Assembly: GCA_023665085.1 (NCBI GenBank)
Contig: JAMPEQ010000008.1
Location: 62,001-126,000, forward strand
Origin: Bacteroides sp.
GTDB taxonomy: Bacteria > Bacillota > Clostridia > Oscillospirales > Acutalibacteraceae
DNA length: 64,000 bases
Direction: 5' to 3'
Below are positions 8,353-17,650 of this stretch, one piece after another. Under the pieces are notes generated by a model. That model worked only from the letters and a program-made list of their open reading frames with translations, was not told the origin of the DNA and searched no databases. Made by a program: the position numbers and the translations under genes. The stretch's first letter is position 1. Every line of letters starts with the position of its first letter.

Positions 8353-9994
8353 AGAAGGTCCTTCAAGAGCACCTCATCGTTCACTGCTCAGAGCATTGGG
8401 CATTGATGAGCTTGAAATGAAAAGACCATTTGTTGCAGTTGTAAACTCTAAGAGTGATTATATCCCGGGCCATATGCATCTTGATAAAATTGCAGAGCAG
8501 GTAAAAGCGGGTATACGCAATGCAGGAGGTGTGCCATTTGAATTCAACACGATCGGTGTTTGTGATGGTATTGCAATGAACCATAAAGGTATGAAATATT
8601 CACTTTGTTCAAGAGAACTTATTGCAGATTCTATTGAGGTTATGCTTACTGCTCATCCGCTTGATGCAATTGTGTTTATTCCGAACTGTGATAAGATTGT
8701 TCCGGGTATGCTTCTTGCTGCGTGCAGACTTAATCTGCCATGTATTTTCATCAGTGGTGGTCCTATGCTTCCGGGTAAGAGCACTGAAACAGAAAACAGA
8801 ATTGGTCTTTCAGAGCAGTTTGAGTATGTTGGTGCAAATGCTGTAGGCAAAATGAGCCTTGAAAATCTTGAGTCATGTGCATTTACAGCTTGTCCAACCT
8901 GTGGCTCATGTTCAGGTATGTACACAGCAAATTCAATGAATTGCCTTACAGAAACAATCGGCATGTCACTATCAGGTTCAGGAACAATTCCGGCTGTCAT
9001 GAGTGCAAGACTCAGACTTGCTAAGATGGCAGGCGAGAGAGTTATGGACTTACTTAAGGAAGATATCAAGCCAAGTGATATTATAACTAAAGAGGCTATT
9101 GAAAATGCTATGCGCACAGATATGGCTATAGGTTGCTCTACCAATACAATTCTTCATTTAACCGCTATTGCTCATGCAGCAGGTCATGACATTGATCTGG
9201 CAGAGCTTGATGCCTATGGAAGAAAAACACCTCAGATTTGTAAGCTTAACCCTGCTTCATCTGTATTTATTACAGATTTGAATGATGTAGGCGGTATTCA
9301 GGCTGTTATGAAGGAGCTTGCAAGAGGCGGTATGATTAATACAGATGCCCTTACAGTAAGCGGAACAGTTGCAGACAGAATTGCTGCTGCTCCGGAAGCA
9401 GACGGTGAGATTATTCATAAGCTTGAAAGCCCGTTTTCTGCAGATGGCGGTATTGCTGTTCTTACAGGTAATCTTGCAGAAGATGGTGCTGTTGTTAAGA
9501 AGGGTGCAGTTGCTCCTGAGATGATGCAGCACAAAGGACCTGCAAAATGCTACAACAGCGAAGAAGAAGCTATTGCTGCTATCAACGGCGGAAAGGTTGT
9601 TGCAGGTGATGTAGTAGTTATCCGTTATGAAGGACCAAAGGGTGGACCTGGTATGAGAGAAATGCTTTCTCCTACATCAGCTATTATCGGCATGGGACTT
9701 GGCTCTTCGGTTGCTTTGCTTACAGACGGACGTTTTTCAGGTGCTACACGAGGTGCTTCTATTGGTCATGTAAGTCCTGAGGCTGCTGTAGGCGGAACGA
9801 TTGCCTTTATTGAAGATGGAGATGAGATTGAAATCGATATTCCGGCAAGAGTTTTGAAGGTTAATGTGTCTGACGAAGTGCTTGCTGAAAGAAAAGCAAA
9901 ATGGCAGCCTCCTGTTCAGGAGCTTACAGGTTATCTTAAGAGATATGCTCAGCATGTAACAAGCGGTTCAAAGGGTGCTGTGTTTGAGGACTAG
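8333..9994 (+). CDS. ilvD: Dihydroxy-acid dehydratase
   Basis: 553 residues, full length. Converts 2,3-dihydroxy-isovalerate and its isoleucine-pathway homologue to the 2-keto acids in valine, leucine and isoleucine synthesis. The iron-sulfur ligands lie in [11 protein letters not shown] and [18 protein letters not shown]; the C-terminal [19 protein letters not shown] signature is intact. SD AAGAAGG lies before ATG. No other ilv or leu gene is in the window. The sortase-like gene starts 9 bases after its stop, so ilvD heads a five-gene run of quite different functions. Confidence 0.96.
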   Translation: MRSDLIKEGPSRAPHRSLLRALGIDELEMKRPFVAVVNSKSDYIPGHMHLDKIAEQVKAGIRNAGGVPFEFNTIGVCDGIAMNHKGMKYSLCSRELIADSIEVMLTAHPLDAIVFIPNCDKIVPGMLLAACRLNLPCIFISGGPMLPGKSTETENRIGLSEQFEYVGANAVGKMSLENLESCAFTACPTCGSCSGMYTANSMNCLTETIGMSLSGSGTIPAVMSARLRLAKMAGERVMDLLKEDIKPSDIITKEAIENAMRTDMAIGCSTNTILHLTAIAHAAGHDIDLAELDAYGRKTPQICKLNPASSVFITDLNDVGGIQAVMKELARGGMINTDALTVSGTVADRIAAAPEADGEIIHKLESPFSADGGIAVLTGNLAEDGAVVKKGAVAPEMMQHKGPAKCYNSEEEAIAAINGGKVVAGDVVVIRYEGPKGGPGMREMLSPTSAIIGMGLGSSVALLTDGRFSGATRGASIGHVSPEAAVGGTIAFIEDGDEIEIDIPARVLKVNVSDEVLAERKAKWQPPVQELTGYLKRYAQHVTSGSKGAVFED

Positions 9995-10003
9995 GAGTCT
10001 CTT

Positions 10004-10624
10004 ATGAGTGATAAGAAAAGAAAGGGAATAAAAAAAACTGTCGGCACAGTTTATATTTTAAGAATTGTAATATTTGTTGTAATTGCAGTGGCAGTTACCG
10101 CATCAGCTATAATTATTGCATTGCCGTATGGTACCGGCATTGTTCATAAGGTGGAAGGGAAATTTCCTATGAAAAGCCGTGATGTAGTCATCAGTGAGAC
10201 TATAGTATCAGCAGATAATGCAAAGTACGGTGAAAAAATTGCCAGTATTTCAAGTGATGATTTCGGACTGAATTGTGATGTGTATTATGGAAGTAACCGA
10301 GCTTCTATGAGATATGGTGCAGGTTGGTCAAAGGAAAGCGGCAATCCCGGCGGCAGCAGGACTTGCTTAATTTCAGGTAATGGCGAAACATATTTTTCAC
10401 CTCTTCACTCAGCAACAGCAGGCGATATAATAAATGTAAAAACAGCGGATAATAGCTTTAGCTATAAGGTGTTTGATACAAAATATATTGACATAAATAA
10501 ACAGGCTTATAACGAGAATGATGATGGTATTCTTGTGATCTGCTCAGCAGAATCTTCATTTTCACCGCATTCAAGAGAAAGCTTTTATGTTTTTGCAAAG
10601 CTGATAAATGGGGAGGTTGATTGA
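10004..10624 (+). CDS. Sortase-fold protein with the catalytic His replaced by Asn
   Basis: 206 residues: a basic N-terminus, one membrane helix (about 18-40), then a class D/E-like sortase barrel. The order of conserved segments matches sortases: YGAGWSKESGNPGG, then CLISGNGETYFSPL, then TAGDIINVKT, then ILVICSAES, then Arg191 before SFYVFAKL. Cys180 and Arg191 fit the active Cys and Arg. At the position of the essential His (normally GH), Asn126 is present, so ordinary transpeptidation is doubtful. It sits between ilvD and a membrane protein whose SD lies inside its last codons. It may be a degenerate enzyme or a structural partner. Confidence 0.6.
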   Translation: MSDKKRKGIKKTVGTVYILRIVIFVVIAVAVTASAIIIALPYGTGIVHKVEGKFPMKSRDVVISETIVSADNAKYGEKIASISSDDFGLNCDVYYGSNRASMRYGAGWSKESGNPGGSRTCLISGNGETYFSPLHSATAGDIINVKTADNSFSYKVFDTKYIDINKQAYNENDDGILVICSAESSFSPHSRESFYVFAKLINGEVD

Positions 10625-10625
10625 T

Positions 10626-11477
10626 ATGTCAGATAATTCCCATGAATCAAATGTTTCAAAAAACACAAGAGGATTTCTTTCTTTTGTGCTGTTTGTGCTG
10701 ATAGTAATTCTCAGCCTTACAGCTTGTGCAAATTTAACATTTGCAAATAAAAATAATATTAAAAATCAGTTTTTAAGCTACAATTATGTTTGCGGCGTAA
10801 AGGATAATGTCAGCACATATGCTAAGGATATTTGTTTTCAAAACGGAATTAATGCTGATTTTGTTGATGATGTTTTCAATTATGATGATGTAAAAACAGT
10901 TGTTTCTTCATATTTTTGTTATTACATTACTGATGACATTGAGTATTCCGAGACCGCACATGAAGCAAATATAGACAAGCTGTGCGAAGCATTCAGGATT
11001 GAAATTGAAAGCAATCTAAAGAATCCAAATTTAACATATGATGAAAAAACTGCGGCTGCAATTTCTGCTGATGTAAGCAGTTATTTTAAGGATGCCGTAA
11101 AAATTCCTCATATGGATAAAATCAGGACAGCTATGAACGTAGGCACAATTGCACTTTATGTAACAATCGGTGTCAGTGCATTTTTTGTTCTGTCAGTTAT
11201 GCTTATAACATTTTTTGTGGGTAAAAAACGTTTTCGTTCGCTTAGGGCAATATCAATCAGCTTTATGTCTGCAGGATTTTATGAGATGTGTCTTGCTCTT
11301 ATAATATATGTAATATTCTCAGTTAAAAAGGTTGATCTGTTTCCGTTGTATTTAGAAAACCAGCTTATGAGTTATATAAATATGACTGTGATGAATATTG
11401 CTTGTTGTGCAGGCATATTAATGGTTATTTCATTAATTTTGTCTTCAATTGTATGGAAAATTAGAAAAAACAATTAA
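10626..11477 (+). CDS. Unknown membrane protein with large extracytoplasmic loop
   Basis: 283 residues, family not recognised. One N-terminal helix (FLSFVLFVLIVILSLTACA) leads to an outside domain of roughly 130 residues, then three helices near the C-terminus (starting IALYVTIGVSAFFVLSVML, SFMSAGFYEMCLALIIYVIF and MTVMNIACCAGILMVISLIL). The SD GGGGAGG overlaps the end of the sortase-like gene, 9 bases before ATG 10626; an upstream ATG at 10608 would contain the SD and was rejected. It might be the membrane partner of the following ABC ATPase, but it does not look like an ABC-2 exporter permease. Confidence 0.6.
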   Translation: MSDNSHESNVSKNTRGFLSFVLFVLIVILSLTACANLTFANKNNIKNQFLSYNYVCGVKDNVSTYAKDICFQNGINADFVDDVFNYDDVKTVVSSYFCYYITDDIEYSETAHEANIDKLCEAFRIEIESNLKNPNLTYDEKTAAAISADVSSYFKDAVKIPHMDKIRTAMNVGTIALYVTIGVSAFFVLSVMLITFFVGKKRFRSLRAISISFMSAGFYEMCLALIIYVIFSVKKVDLFPLYLENQLMSYINMTVMNIACCAGILMVISLILSSIVWKIRKNN

Positions 11478-11495
11478 AATTCAGAGGGTATTGCT

Positions 11496-12305
11496 ATGGA
11501 TAAGGATACTGCTATTTCTGTAAAAGACGTCACCATGATCTTTAACCTTAATAAAGAAAAGGTTGACAATTTAAAGGAATATTTTATTAAGCTTGTTACA
11601 AGAAAGCTTGAATACAAAAAGTTTTATGCCTTAAAAAACATTAATTTTGAGGTGAAAAAAGGCGAGCATCTTGCTATTATGGGACTTAACGGCGCCGGTA
11701 AAAGTACACTGCTTAAAGTAATTGTTGGTGTTTATAAACCTAATATCGGCACAGTAGAGAAGCAGGGTGTTATTGCACCGCTTTTGGAGCTTGGTGCTGG
11801 TTTTGATCCTAATTATACAGGTGAAGAGAATATTTATCTTTATGGCGCAATTCTCGGCTATGATAGAGAGTATATTGCATCTAAATTTGATGAAATTGTA
11901 GAGTTTTCAGAGCTTGGCAGCTTTATTAAAGTTCCTATAAAAAATTATTCCAGCGGTATGAAAGCAAGACTGGGCTTTTCTATTGCCACAGCGGTTGAGC
12001 CTGATGTGCTTATTCTTGATGAGGTTTTGTCTGTTGGTGATGCAGGCTTCAGAAAAAAATGTCTTGCTAAGGTAAAATCTCTTTTCGAGGATGGGGTAAC
12101 TGTTCTTTTTGTATCACATAGTATTGATCAGGTTAAAGCTATTTGTGATAAGGCAATTCTTTTGGAGCATGGCGAAATAGTTGCACGAGGAACTGTTGAA
12201 GAGGTTATTCCTGTTTATGAGGCTAAGACCAAGAAAAAAGCAGCTAAAAAACCTGCCAAAAAAGCTGAGGAAAGGAAACAGGAAAACCAGAAGGAGAATA
12301 AATAA
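11496..12305 (+). CDS. ABC transporter ATPase, polysaccharide/teichoic-acid exporter type
   Basis: 269 residues. Walker A GLNGAGKST (about 64-72), signature YSSGMKARLGFSIA and Walker B VLILDEVLSVGD match the TagH/Wzt/RfbB subfamily, which powers export of lipid-linked surface polysaccharides. The N-terminal stretch before the strands (NLKEYFIKLVTRKLEYKKFYALKNI) is also typical of that subfamily. The last 35 residues are an unusual Lys/Ala/Glu-rich tail (KKKAAKKPAKKAEERKQ). No standard ABC-2 permease is adjacent. Its stop codon abuts the start codon of the GH43-like gene. Confidence 0.88.
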   Translation: MDKDTAISVKDVTMIFNLNKEKVDNLKEYFIKLVTRKLEYKKFYALKNINFEVKKGEHLAIMGLNGAGKSTLLKVIVGVYKPNIGTVEKQGVIAPLLELGAGFDPNYTGEENIYLYGAILGYDREYIASKFDEIVEFSELGSFIKVPIKNYSSGMKARLGFSIATAVEPDVLILDEVLSVGDAGFRKKCLAKVKSLFEDGVTVLFVSHSIDQVKAICDKAILLEHGEIVARGTVEEVIPVYEAKTKKKAAKKPAKKAEERKQENQKENK

Positions 12306-13238
12306 ATGCCTTTTTTATGTGCTCATTTCAGAGAAAAAATTACTATTGACGGCGAGCAAGTGTACTTTTCGGTAAGTAAAGATGGTTATAAGTGGGAAGA
12401 ACTTAACAGCGGAAATCCTATTCTTTACTGCGATAAGGGCGAAAAAGGCTGTCGTGATATAGAAATTATAAGACTAAAACACGGTGGTTTCGTGATTCTT
12501 GCAACGGATTTATGTATTGTAAACCGTATGGATGAAAATTATAATGTTGACTGGAAAAAGGTTAATAGCTCAGGAAGCAATTGTCTGTCTATCTGGAAAA
12601 GTGATGATTTAGTTCATTTTTCCGAGCAGGAGCTTATTGATTTCAGCGGTATGGATTTTGGCTGTCTCTGGGCGCCTGAAGTTTTTTACGATGATATCAA
12701 TGACGAATATTTAATACACTGGGGCTCAACAGTGAAAACCGATGATTATTCTCATATGTCTATTTACTGCTGTACAACCAGGGATTTTGTCTCATTTTCT
12801 AAACCAAAAATGTTTTTTACAAAGGCTAATGAGATTCTGGATAGTCATATTGTAAAAATTGATAATACATATCACTTATTTTACAAGAATTCAAGTGATC
12901 CTTCATGCAACATGCATGCAACATCAGACAGTCTTTACGGCGAATATATAAATGACGATGATTTTGAAAAATATATGCTCAGTCTTTATCGTCCGGGATC
13001 ATTTGAGGCACCTACAACTTTTGAATTACCGGACGGAAAATGGTGTATGATGCTTGATTTCTTTGGTTGTGAAAAAGAAAAAATGGGCTATGTTCCATTT
13101 ATCTCGGATAATATCGGGAATGCTGATTTTATCAGAGCAGATAAAGCTTTTACTTTTCCTTATGGTTTTAAACATGGAAGAGTAATTAAAATTACAGATG
13201 ATGAGTATAACAATGTAAAATTGAATTATAACAAATGA
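12306..13238 (+). CDS. GH43-like five-bladed beta-propeller glycosidase
   Basis: 310 residues without a signal peptide, hence cytosolic. Family 43 features include the SIWKSDDLVHFSEQ blade, the CLWAPEVFYDD segment, EILDSHIVKIDNTYHLFYKN and SFEAPTTFEL, where the Glu matches the general acid position. GH43 enzymes remove arabinose, xylose or galactose residues from plant or host glycans. The ATG immediately follows the stop of the ABC ATPase gene and the SD lies within that gene. The N-terminus is short, so the catalytic base Asp cannot be assigned with certainty. Last gene of the ilvD run. Confidence 0.75.
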   Translation: MPFLCAHFREKITIDGEQVYFSVSKDGYKWEELNSGNPILYCDKGEKGCRDIEIIRLKHGGFVILATDLCIVNRMDENYNVDWKKVNSSGSNCLSIWKSDDLVHFSEQELIDFSGMDFGCLWAPEVFYDDINDEYLIHWGSTVKTDDYSHMSIYCCTTRDFVSFSKPKMFFTKANEILDSHIVKIDNTYHLFYKNSSDPSCNMHATSDSLYGEYINDDDFEKYMLSLYRPGSFEAPTTFELPDGKWCMMLDFFGCEKEKMGYVPFISDNIGNADFIRADKAFTFPYGFKHGRVIKITDDEYNNVKLNYNK

Positions 13239-13244
13239 TAAATG

Positions 13245-13276
13245 TGTACCGATTTCTAAAATCGGTACATTTTTTT
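13245..13276 (+). terminator. Terminator after the GH43-like gene
   Basis: Perfect stem TGTACCGATTT (13245-13255) with AAATCGGTACA (13259-13269), 3-base loop, then seven T. Confidence 0.9.
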
Positions 13277-13299
13277 GACTCAAGTTCAACGCAACGACC

Positions 13300-13332
13300 A
13301 AAAAAGTCACGAACATTTTGTTCGTGACTTTT
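13300..13332 (-). terminator. Terminator after the GH3 gene
   Basis: Perfect 14-pair stem AAAAGTCACGAACA (13302-13315) with its complement (13319-13332) and a TTT loop. Six A residues on the left give the U-tract on the - strand, so it ends the GH3 transcript. Confidence 0.85.
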
Positions 13333-13362
13333 GTCTGGAAATATTTGATTATTATATATTTA

Positions 13363-15864
13363 TTAGATTGAGCTGAGAAGCTTAGGAAGTTTTGCAATTG
13401 TTCCTCCGAGTCTCCAGAAAATTTTGCTGAATCCTGCAAAGCTTGACTGGTCATCGTTGAGCATCATAAGCAATCCCTCTGCCTGTGCAGGTGAGAAAGC
13501 GCCCATACTCATTGCAATAAAGTTACGAACAGGAATCTGTGTTGCCATTGCAGCAAGCATTTTTCCGTCACCATTAGCATCACTGCCCATTCCTGACATG
13601 ATTTTTTCAATAAGACCGCAAAGTCTGCCACCCCATTTTGTATGGCGGGCATCATTAAGACAGCAGTAAATATCAATCTTTTTGTTTGTATCAATTTCAG
13701 GGCTTGGAAGCTCACCATAAACTGCAGCAAAATCATCTCTTGTGATGTTTGCAACATCATTGTAGTAGTTTGGAGCAGTCTTTCTGTAGTCAGGAATAAC
13801 TGCATCAACTGTTGATTCAACTGTCATAGTAGCTGTAAGCTTGATATCACGGCTTGATGCACCTACCATAATGTCGAATTCGCCTGTTTCAACCTGCCAG
13901 TCACCAAGATCTACATTATAGAAAGCGAATGCTCTCTTTGAAAGTTCAACAGATACTTCTGCCTCTTCGCCTGCTTTAATAAACACTTTCTTGAAGGCTC
14001 TGAGCTCTTTTACAGGACGATAGATTGTTGATTCTTTATCAGCAACATATATTTCTGCTACTTCAGCACCGTCAACATTGCCAGTGTTTTTAATTTTGAA
14101 TGAAACTGTTACAGTGTCTGTATCCTTAATATTATCTGCAGAAAGCTTGATGTCGCTGTACTCAAATGTTGTGTATGAAAGTCCATAACCGAATGGGAAT
14201 ACAACATCAAGATTAGCAGCATCATAATATCTGTAACCGATGTATACAGACTCTTTATGTTCACTTGTAACAGGACCGCCTGGATAATTGTCGTAGGTTG
14301 GATTATCACTGAATGAAACAGGATATGTTTCTGATGTCTTACCTGATGGATTAACCTTACCTGTGAGAATATTTGCAACAGCGCCGCCGCTTGCCTGACC
14401 GCCAAGTCCTGAGTTAAGCAATCCCTTAACCTCGCTGAGCCATGGCATAAGAACAACTGATCCGCCTGCAAGAACAACTACTGTGTTTGGATTTGCAGCA
14501 GCAACAGCTGATACAAGTGCATTATGGTTTTCAGGCATGTTGATAGCTTCTCTATCGTAGCCCTCACCCTCAAACTCTTCTGTAAGACCTACAAATACAA
14601 CTGCAACATCGCAAGCCTTTGCAGCAGCAACAGCCTCTTTAACAAGCTCTGCTTCCGGTTTTCTTGTTTTCTTTTCTTTCTTTGTAGGAGCTGATTTATA
14701 ATATCCCTGAGCATATGTCATGTCAACACCAAGCTTTTCAAGCTCATCATAAGCATTTGAAAGCATTGTAGGATTAATAACTGATGAACCTGCACCCTGA
14801 AAACGAGGAGCTTTTGCCATTTCACCGATAACAGCAACCTTCTGGCCGTCTTTAAGAGGAAGAACAGCATCATCGTTCTTGAGAAGAACCATTGAGCCCT
14901 CTGCAATTTCCTGAGCAATTTTATGATGTGCCTGTGGATCAAATGTGTGTTCCTTTTCAAGTGCAGGCTTTGATTTAACAATAAGATTTACAACATTGTC
15001 AACTCTTGCATCAAGAACAGCCTCATCAAGATCACCGTTCTTAACTGCCTCAATAATTCTCTTTGTATTCAGGTCACCGGATGAAGGCATTTCCAAATCT
15101 GTACCTGCTTTAAGTCCGGGGATTCTGTCAACAGATGCACCCCAGTCAGTTACGAGCAAGCCGTCAAATCCCCATTCTTTACGGAGAACCTGCTCCTGCA
15201 GCCACTCGTTTTGAGAAGCGTAAACACCGTTGATACGGTTGTATGAATTCATTATTGTCCATGGCTGAGATTCTTTTACTGCAATTTCAAATGCAGGGAG
15301 GTAGATTTCTCTCATAGTTCTTTCATCGATTACTTCATTAAGAACCATACGAAAAGCTTCCTGTGAGTTGCAGGCAAAATGCTTTAACGAAGTACCAACG
15401 CCTTTAGACTGAACACCGTTGATAACAGCGGCAGAGCATTTACCGGCAAGAAGCGGATCTTCACTGAAATACTCAAAGTTACGGCCGCAAACAGGTGAAC
15501 GCTTGATGTTAGTACCGGGGCCAAGGATTGTTGATACCTTTTCTTTAAGACATTCCTGTCCCATAGCCTCGCCCTCTTTTTGAAGAAGGTCCATGTCCCA
15601 TGAGCAAGAAGATGTTGCAGCGGGCGGGAAGCAAGTAGTAGGTACTGAGTTGCCGAGACCGATTCCGCCGCTTGTTTTGGCAGCTCCTTCCGGCTCAACG
15701 TAATCTTTGCCCTTCTGTTTACGCAAACCGTGAGGGCCGTCTGTAATCATAATTTTAGGAAGTCCCAGCTCAGCTGCTTCCTCTAAGTGCCAATAGTCAT
15801 AACCTGAAACAAAAGCAGCCTTTTGCTCTAAGGTCATCTTTTTAACGATTTCTGGGTGTTTCAT
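13363..15864 (-). CDS. Family 3 glycoside hydrolase (beta-glucosidase-like)
   Basis: 833 residues, no signal peptide. The N-terminal barrel shows MITDGPHGLR, a KHFACNSQE element and the nucleophile Asp240 in VTDWGAS. The second domain contains the AVIGEMAKAPRFQGAGSS segment, and an FN3-like domain (TVSFKIKNTGNVDGAEVAEIYV) follows. About 130 C-terminal residues (from about 690) extend beyond a usual GH3/FN3 protein and are not recognised. Likely a cytosolic exo-beta-glycosidase acting on imported oligosaccharides. The ATG at 15864 has SD GAGAGGAG 9 bases upstream; a start 12 codons earlier has none. Confidence 0.92.
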   Translation of the reverse strand: MKHPEIVKKMTLEQKAAFVSGYDYWHLEEAAELGLPKIMITDGPHGLRKQKGKDYVEPEGAAKTSGGIGLGNSVPTTCFPPAATSSCSWDMDLLQKEGEAMGQECLKEKVSTILGPGTNIKRSPVCGRNFEYFSEDPLLAGKCSAAVINGVQSKGVGTSLKHFACNSQEAFRMVLNEVIDERTMREIYLPAFEIAVKESQPWTIMNSYNRINGVYASQNEWLQEQVLRKEWGFDGLLVTDWGASVDRIPGLKAGTDLEMPSSGDLNTKRIIEAVKNGDLDEAVLDARVDNVVNLIVKSKPALEKEHTFDPQAHHKIAQEIAEGSMVLLKNDDAVLPLKDGQKVAVIGEMAKAPRFQGAGSSVINPTMLSNAYDELEKLGVDMTYAQGYYKSAPTKKEKKTRKPEAELVKEAVAAAKACDVAVVFVGLTEEFEGEGYDREAINMPENHNALVSAVAAANPNTVVVLAGGSVVLMPWLSEVKGLLNSGLGGQASGGAVANILTGKVNPSGKTSETYPVSFSDNPTYDNYPGGPVTSEHKESVYIGYRYYDAANLDVVFPFGYGLSYTTFEYSDIKLSADNIKDTDTVTVSFKIKNTGNVDGAEVAEIYVADKESTIYRPVKELRAFKKVFIKAGEEAEVSVELSKRAFAFYNVDLGDWQVETGEFDIMVGASSRDIKLTATMTVESTVDAVIPDYRKTAPNYYNDVANITRDDFAAVYGELPSPEIDTNKKIDIYCCLNDARHTKWGGRLCGLIEKIMSGMGSDANGDGKMLAAMATQIPVRNFIAMSMGAFSPAQAEGLLMMLNDDQSSFAGFSKIFWRLGGTIAKLPKLLSSI

Positions 15865-15898
15865 AAAAAACGCTCCTCTCATAAATTTTACATATAAC

Positions 15899-15927
15899 AT
15901 TATACTATAAAAACTTTAGCATAGCAA
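15899..15927 (-). promoter_or_regulatory. Sigma-A promoter for the GH3 gene
   Basis: On the - strand: TTGCTA (15927-15922), a 17-base spacer and TATAAT (15904-15899), 35 bases before the start codon. Confidence 0.75.
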
Positions 15928-16067
15928 CTGTTATTTTTGTTTATATTCACAACAAATCAGTTGAAATAAAAAAAGTTGTAATATTGAATTTGATGCTGGA
16001 CTTTTTGATAAACTTGTGTTGATTATTGCGTTTTTGTATGAAAAACAATAGCATTTTGCAAATTTTA

Positions 16068-16096
16068 TTGTTTTGTAATTTTGTATGTGATATTAT
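16068..16096 (+). promoter_or_regulatory. Promoter for the 16115 membrane-protein gene
   Basis: TTGTTT (16068-16073), a 17-base spacer and TATTAT (16091-16096), just before the SD GGGTGAT. Confidence 0.5.
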
Positions 16097-16114
16097 GAGG
16101 CTGGGTGATAACAT

Positions 16115-17476
16115 ATGACGAAACTGAGATTTGAAAGTATTATAAGAGAGCAAATCAATAATTTTGTACTTTCTGACAGAAGAGTTGTTAAAAATAATTT
16201 TTCTGCAGATGATAATGAGTTGACATTTGAACTGTGTTTTGAAAACTTTTGCGTTTTCATAAGATATTATAATTATAAGAAGCTTTTGGGATATAATTTT
16301 TTAGAGGACTCTTATCCCTCTGATTGCTTGTATACTGAATTTAATTTTCCTTTCAGTAAAATTCCGTATTCTATTTATGATGTACATAACGCTGTTAATG
16401 ACAGTGAATTTACAGTTTTAAATTTTCATAACATTAACAGTGAAGAGTATGCAGAAGAAGCAGTAAATGATGTGCTTTCATTCGTTTCGAGGCATATAGA
16501 TAAGCTGAACAACTGCAGTGATGATTTTGCAGAAATTCTTGATGCATCATTTAAACATGATCTTGCATTGGTATCTAAAAAAATAAAGTATGAGGATTTA
16601 GAGAATAATCCAAAACTGCAGAAAAAACATCAGGAAAATATGTATTTTTTCAGAAATGAACAAAGCTATTTTGTTAATTTTATTAATTACGGAAAGGTGT
16701 CGGCACTGCAGAAATGGCTTGTACAGAAATCTTCAAAAAATCAGCTTTTGACCTTTGAGGAAAGGTATTATGATTACCTCATAGAAAATGATTTTAAAAT
16801 AGAAAATGACAGACTCAGGCAAAATTTAAAACAATCTCACAGCGAAACAAAAATAATTTATCTGTTTAATATTATTACTACGATTATAACTATTTTTATT
16901 GGCTTTGGATTGTCTTTTTGCTGTGAATTGATTTCTAAAGAATTATTTTATAAAGACTATACAATTTACAGCAGTTTTTATTATTGGTCATCTATAATTG
17001 CGGTTATTATGGCTGTTGGTTTCAGTTTTGTTATTTCGCCTGCAGTTAAAAGAATTTTTTTCAGGCATAAAAATATAGCCTCCAGCTATGATGATATAAT
17101 AATAAAAAACAAGAAAATAATTATACCATGTGTTGTTTTGGTTATTTTATGTATGATATGCCAGACAGTGCTTTCGTCAAAATGCCTTGCAATCGGTGAA
17201 AATGATATGTATTTTTGCGAATCTGCTGGTAAACCGCGTTATGTTGAGTATAGTGATGCAAAGTTTTATGACATTGATGGATGGTATGATGAATATGACG
17301 AATTTCATGATGATAAGCAGATAGTTGTAGTGATTGATGACAAATATGACGAATTTATTGAAAACAGCGAATATAAAATCAGTTATGATGAAATGAAAAA
17401 GATTGTTGAAAATAAAGCATCAATATCAGGGAAATATAAGAGTGTTATTGAATTTCAGACAGAATATTGCAAATAA
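16115..17476 (+). CDS. Unknown membrane protein with cytosolic N-terminal domain
   Basis: 453 residues, family not recognised. A soluble N-terminal part (1-240) is rich in Phe, Tyr and Asn. Three predicted membrane helices follow (about 247-272, 290-310 and 334-356), and then an acidic C-terminal domain with Asp/Glu/Tyr-rich stretches (DIDGWYDEYDEFHDDKQ). It is strongly AT-rich compared with its GH3 neighbour, which suggests an accessory gene. It is a single-gene unit with its own promoter and a terminator at 17614. Confidence 0.6.
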   Translation: MTKLRFESIIREQINNFVLSDRRVVKNNFSADDNELTFELCFENFCVFIRYYNYKKLLGYNFLEDSYPSDCLYTEFNFPFSKIPYSIYDVHNAVNDSEFTVLNFHNINSEEYAEEAVNDVLSFVSRHIDKLNNCSDDFAEILDASFKHDLALVSKKIKYEDLENNPKLQKKHQENMYFFRNEQSYFVNFINYGKVSALQKWLVQKSSKNQLLTFEERYYDYLIENDFKIENDRLRQNLKQSHSETKIIYLFNIITTIITIFIGFGLSFCCELISKELFYKDYTIYSSFYYWSSIIAVIMAVGFSFVISPAVKRIFFRHKNIASSYDDIIIKNKKIIIPCVVLVILCMICQTVLSSKCLAIGENDMYFCESAGKPRYVEYSDAKFYDIDGWYDEYDEFHDDKQIVVVIDDKYDEFIENSEYKISYDEMKKIVENKASISGKYKSVIEFQTEYCK

Positions 17477-17528
17477 AATATACCCAATAAATATATGCAA
17501 AATAACAATTTGGCAAACAATATTTGTT

Positions 17529-17557
17529 CGGTGCGCCGAGGACGCTGCACCCTACGT
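17529..17557. repeat. GC-rich REP-like intergenic element
   Basis: A GC-rich island in AT-rich surroundings with partial dyad symmetry: GGTGC at its left and GCACC at its right, followed by CTACG. Only one copy occurs in the window; its identity as a dispersed repeat is inference. Confidence 0.3.
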
Positions 17558-17613
17558 TCGTATATATTATGCAATACTTAAACCAAATCTAAACAATAAT
17601 CTATATTAAAAAT

Positions 17614-17640
17614 AGGAGCTGTTTTTACAGCTCCTTTGTT
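17614..17640. terminator. Bidirectional terminator
   Basis: Stem AGGAGCTGT (17614-17622) with ACAGCTCCT (17627-17635) and a TTTT loop. T-rich flanks on both strands serve the 16115 gene and the convergent hisC operon. Confidence 0.8.
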
Positions 17641-17650
17641 ATATGAATTA

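Noticed and set aside
8653-9144. Long reading frame on the - strand inside ilvD
   Set aside because: Shadow of a strong coding gene; no SD and its protein has no coherent pattern.
13026-13454. Frame on the - strand across the GH43 and GH3 ends
   Set aside because: It spans two good terminators and overlaps two real genes; no SD.
14109-15214. Several frames opposite to, or out of frame with, the GH3 gene
   Set aside because: Typical shadow frames of a long conserved gene; Leu/His/Gln-rich translations without motifs.
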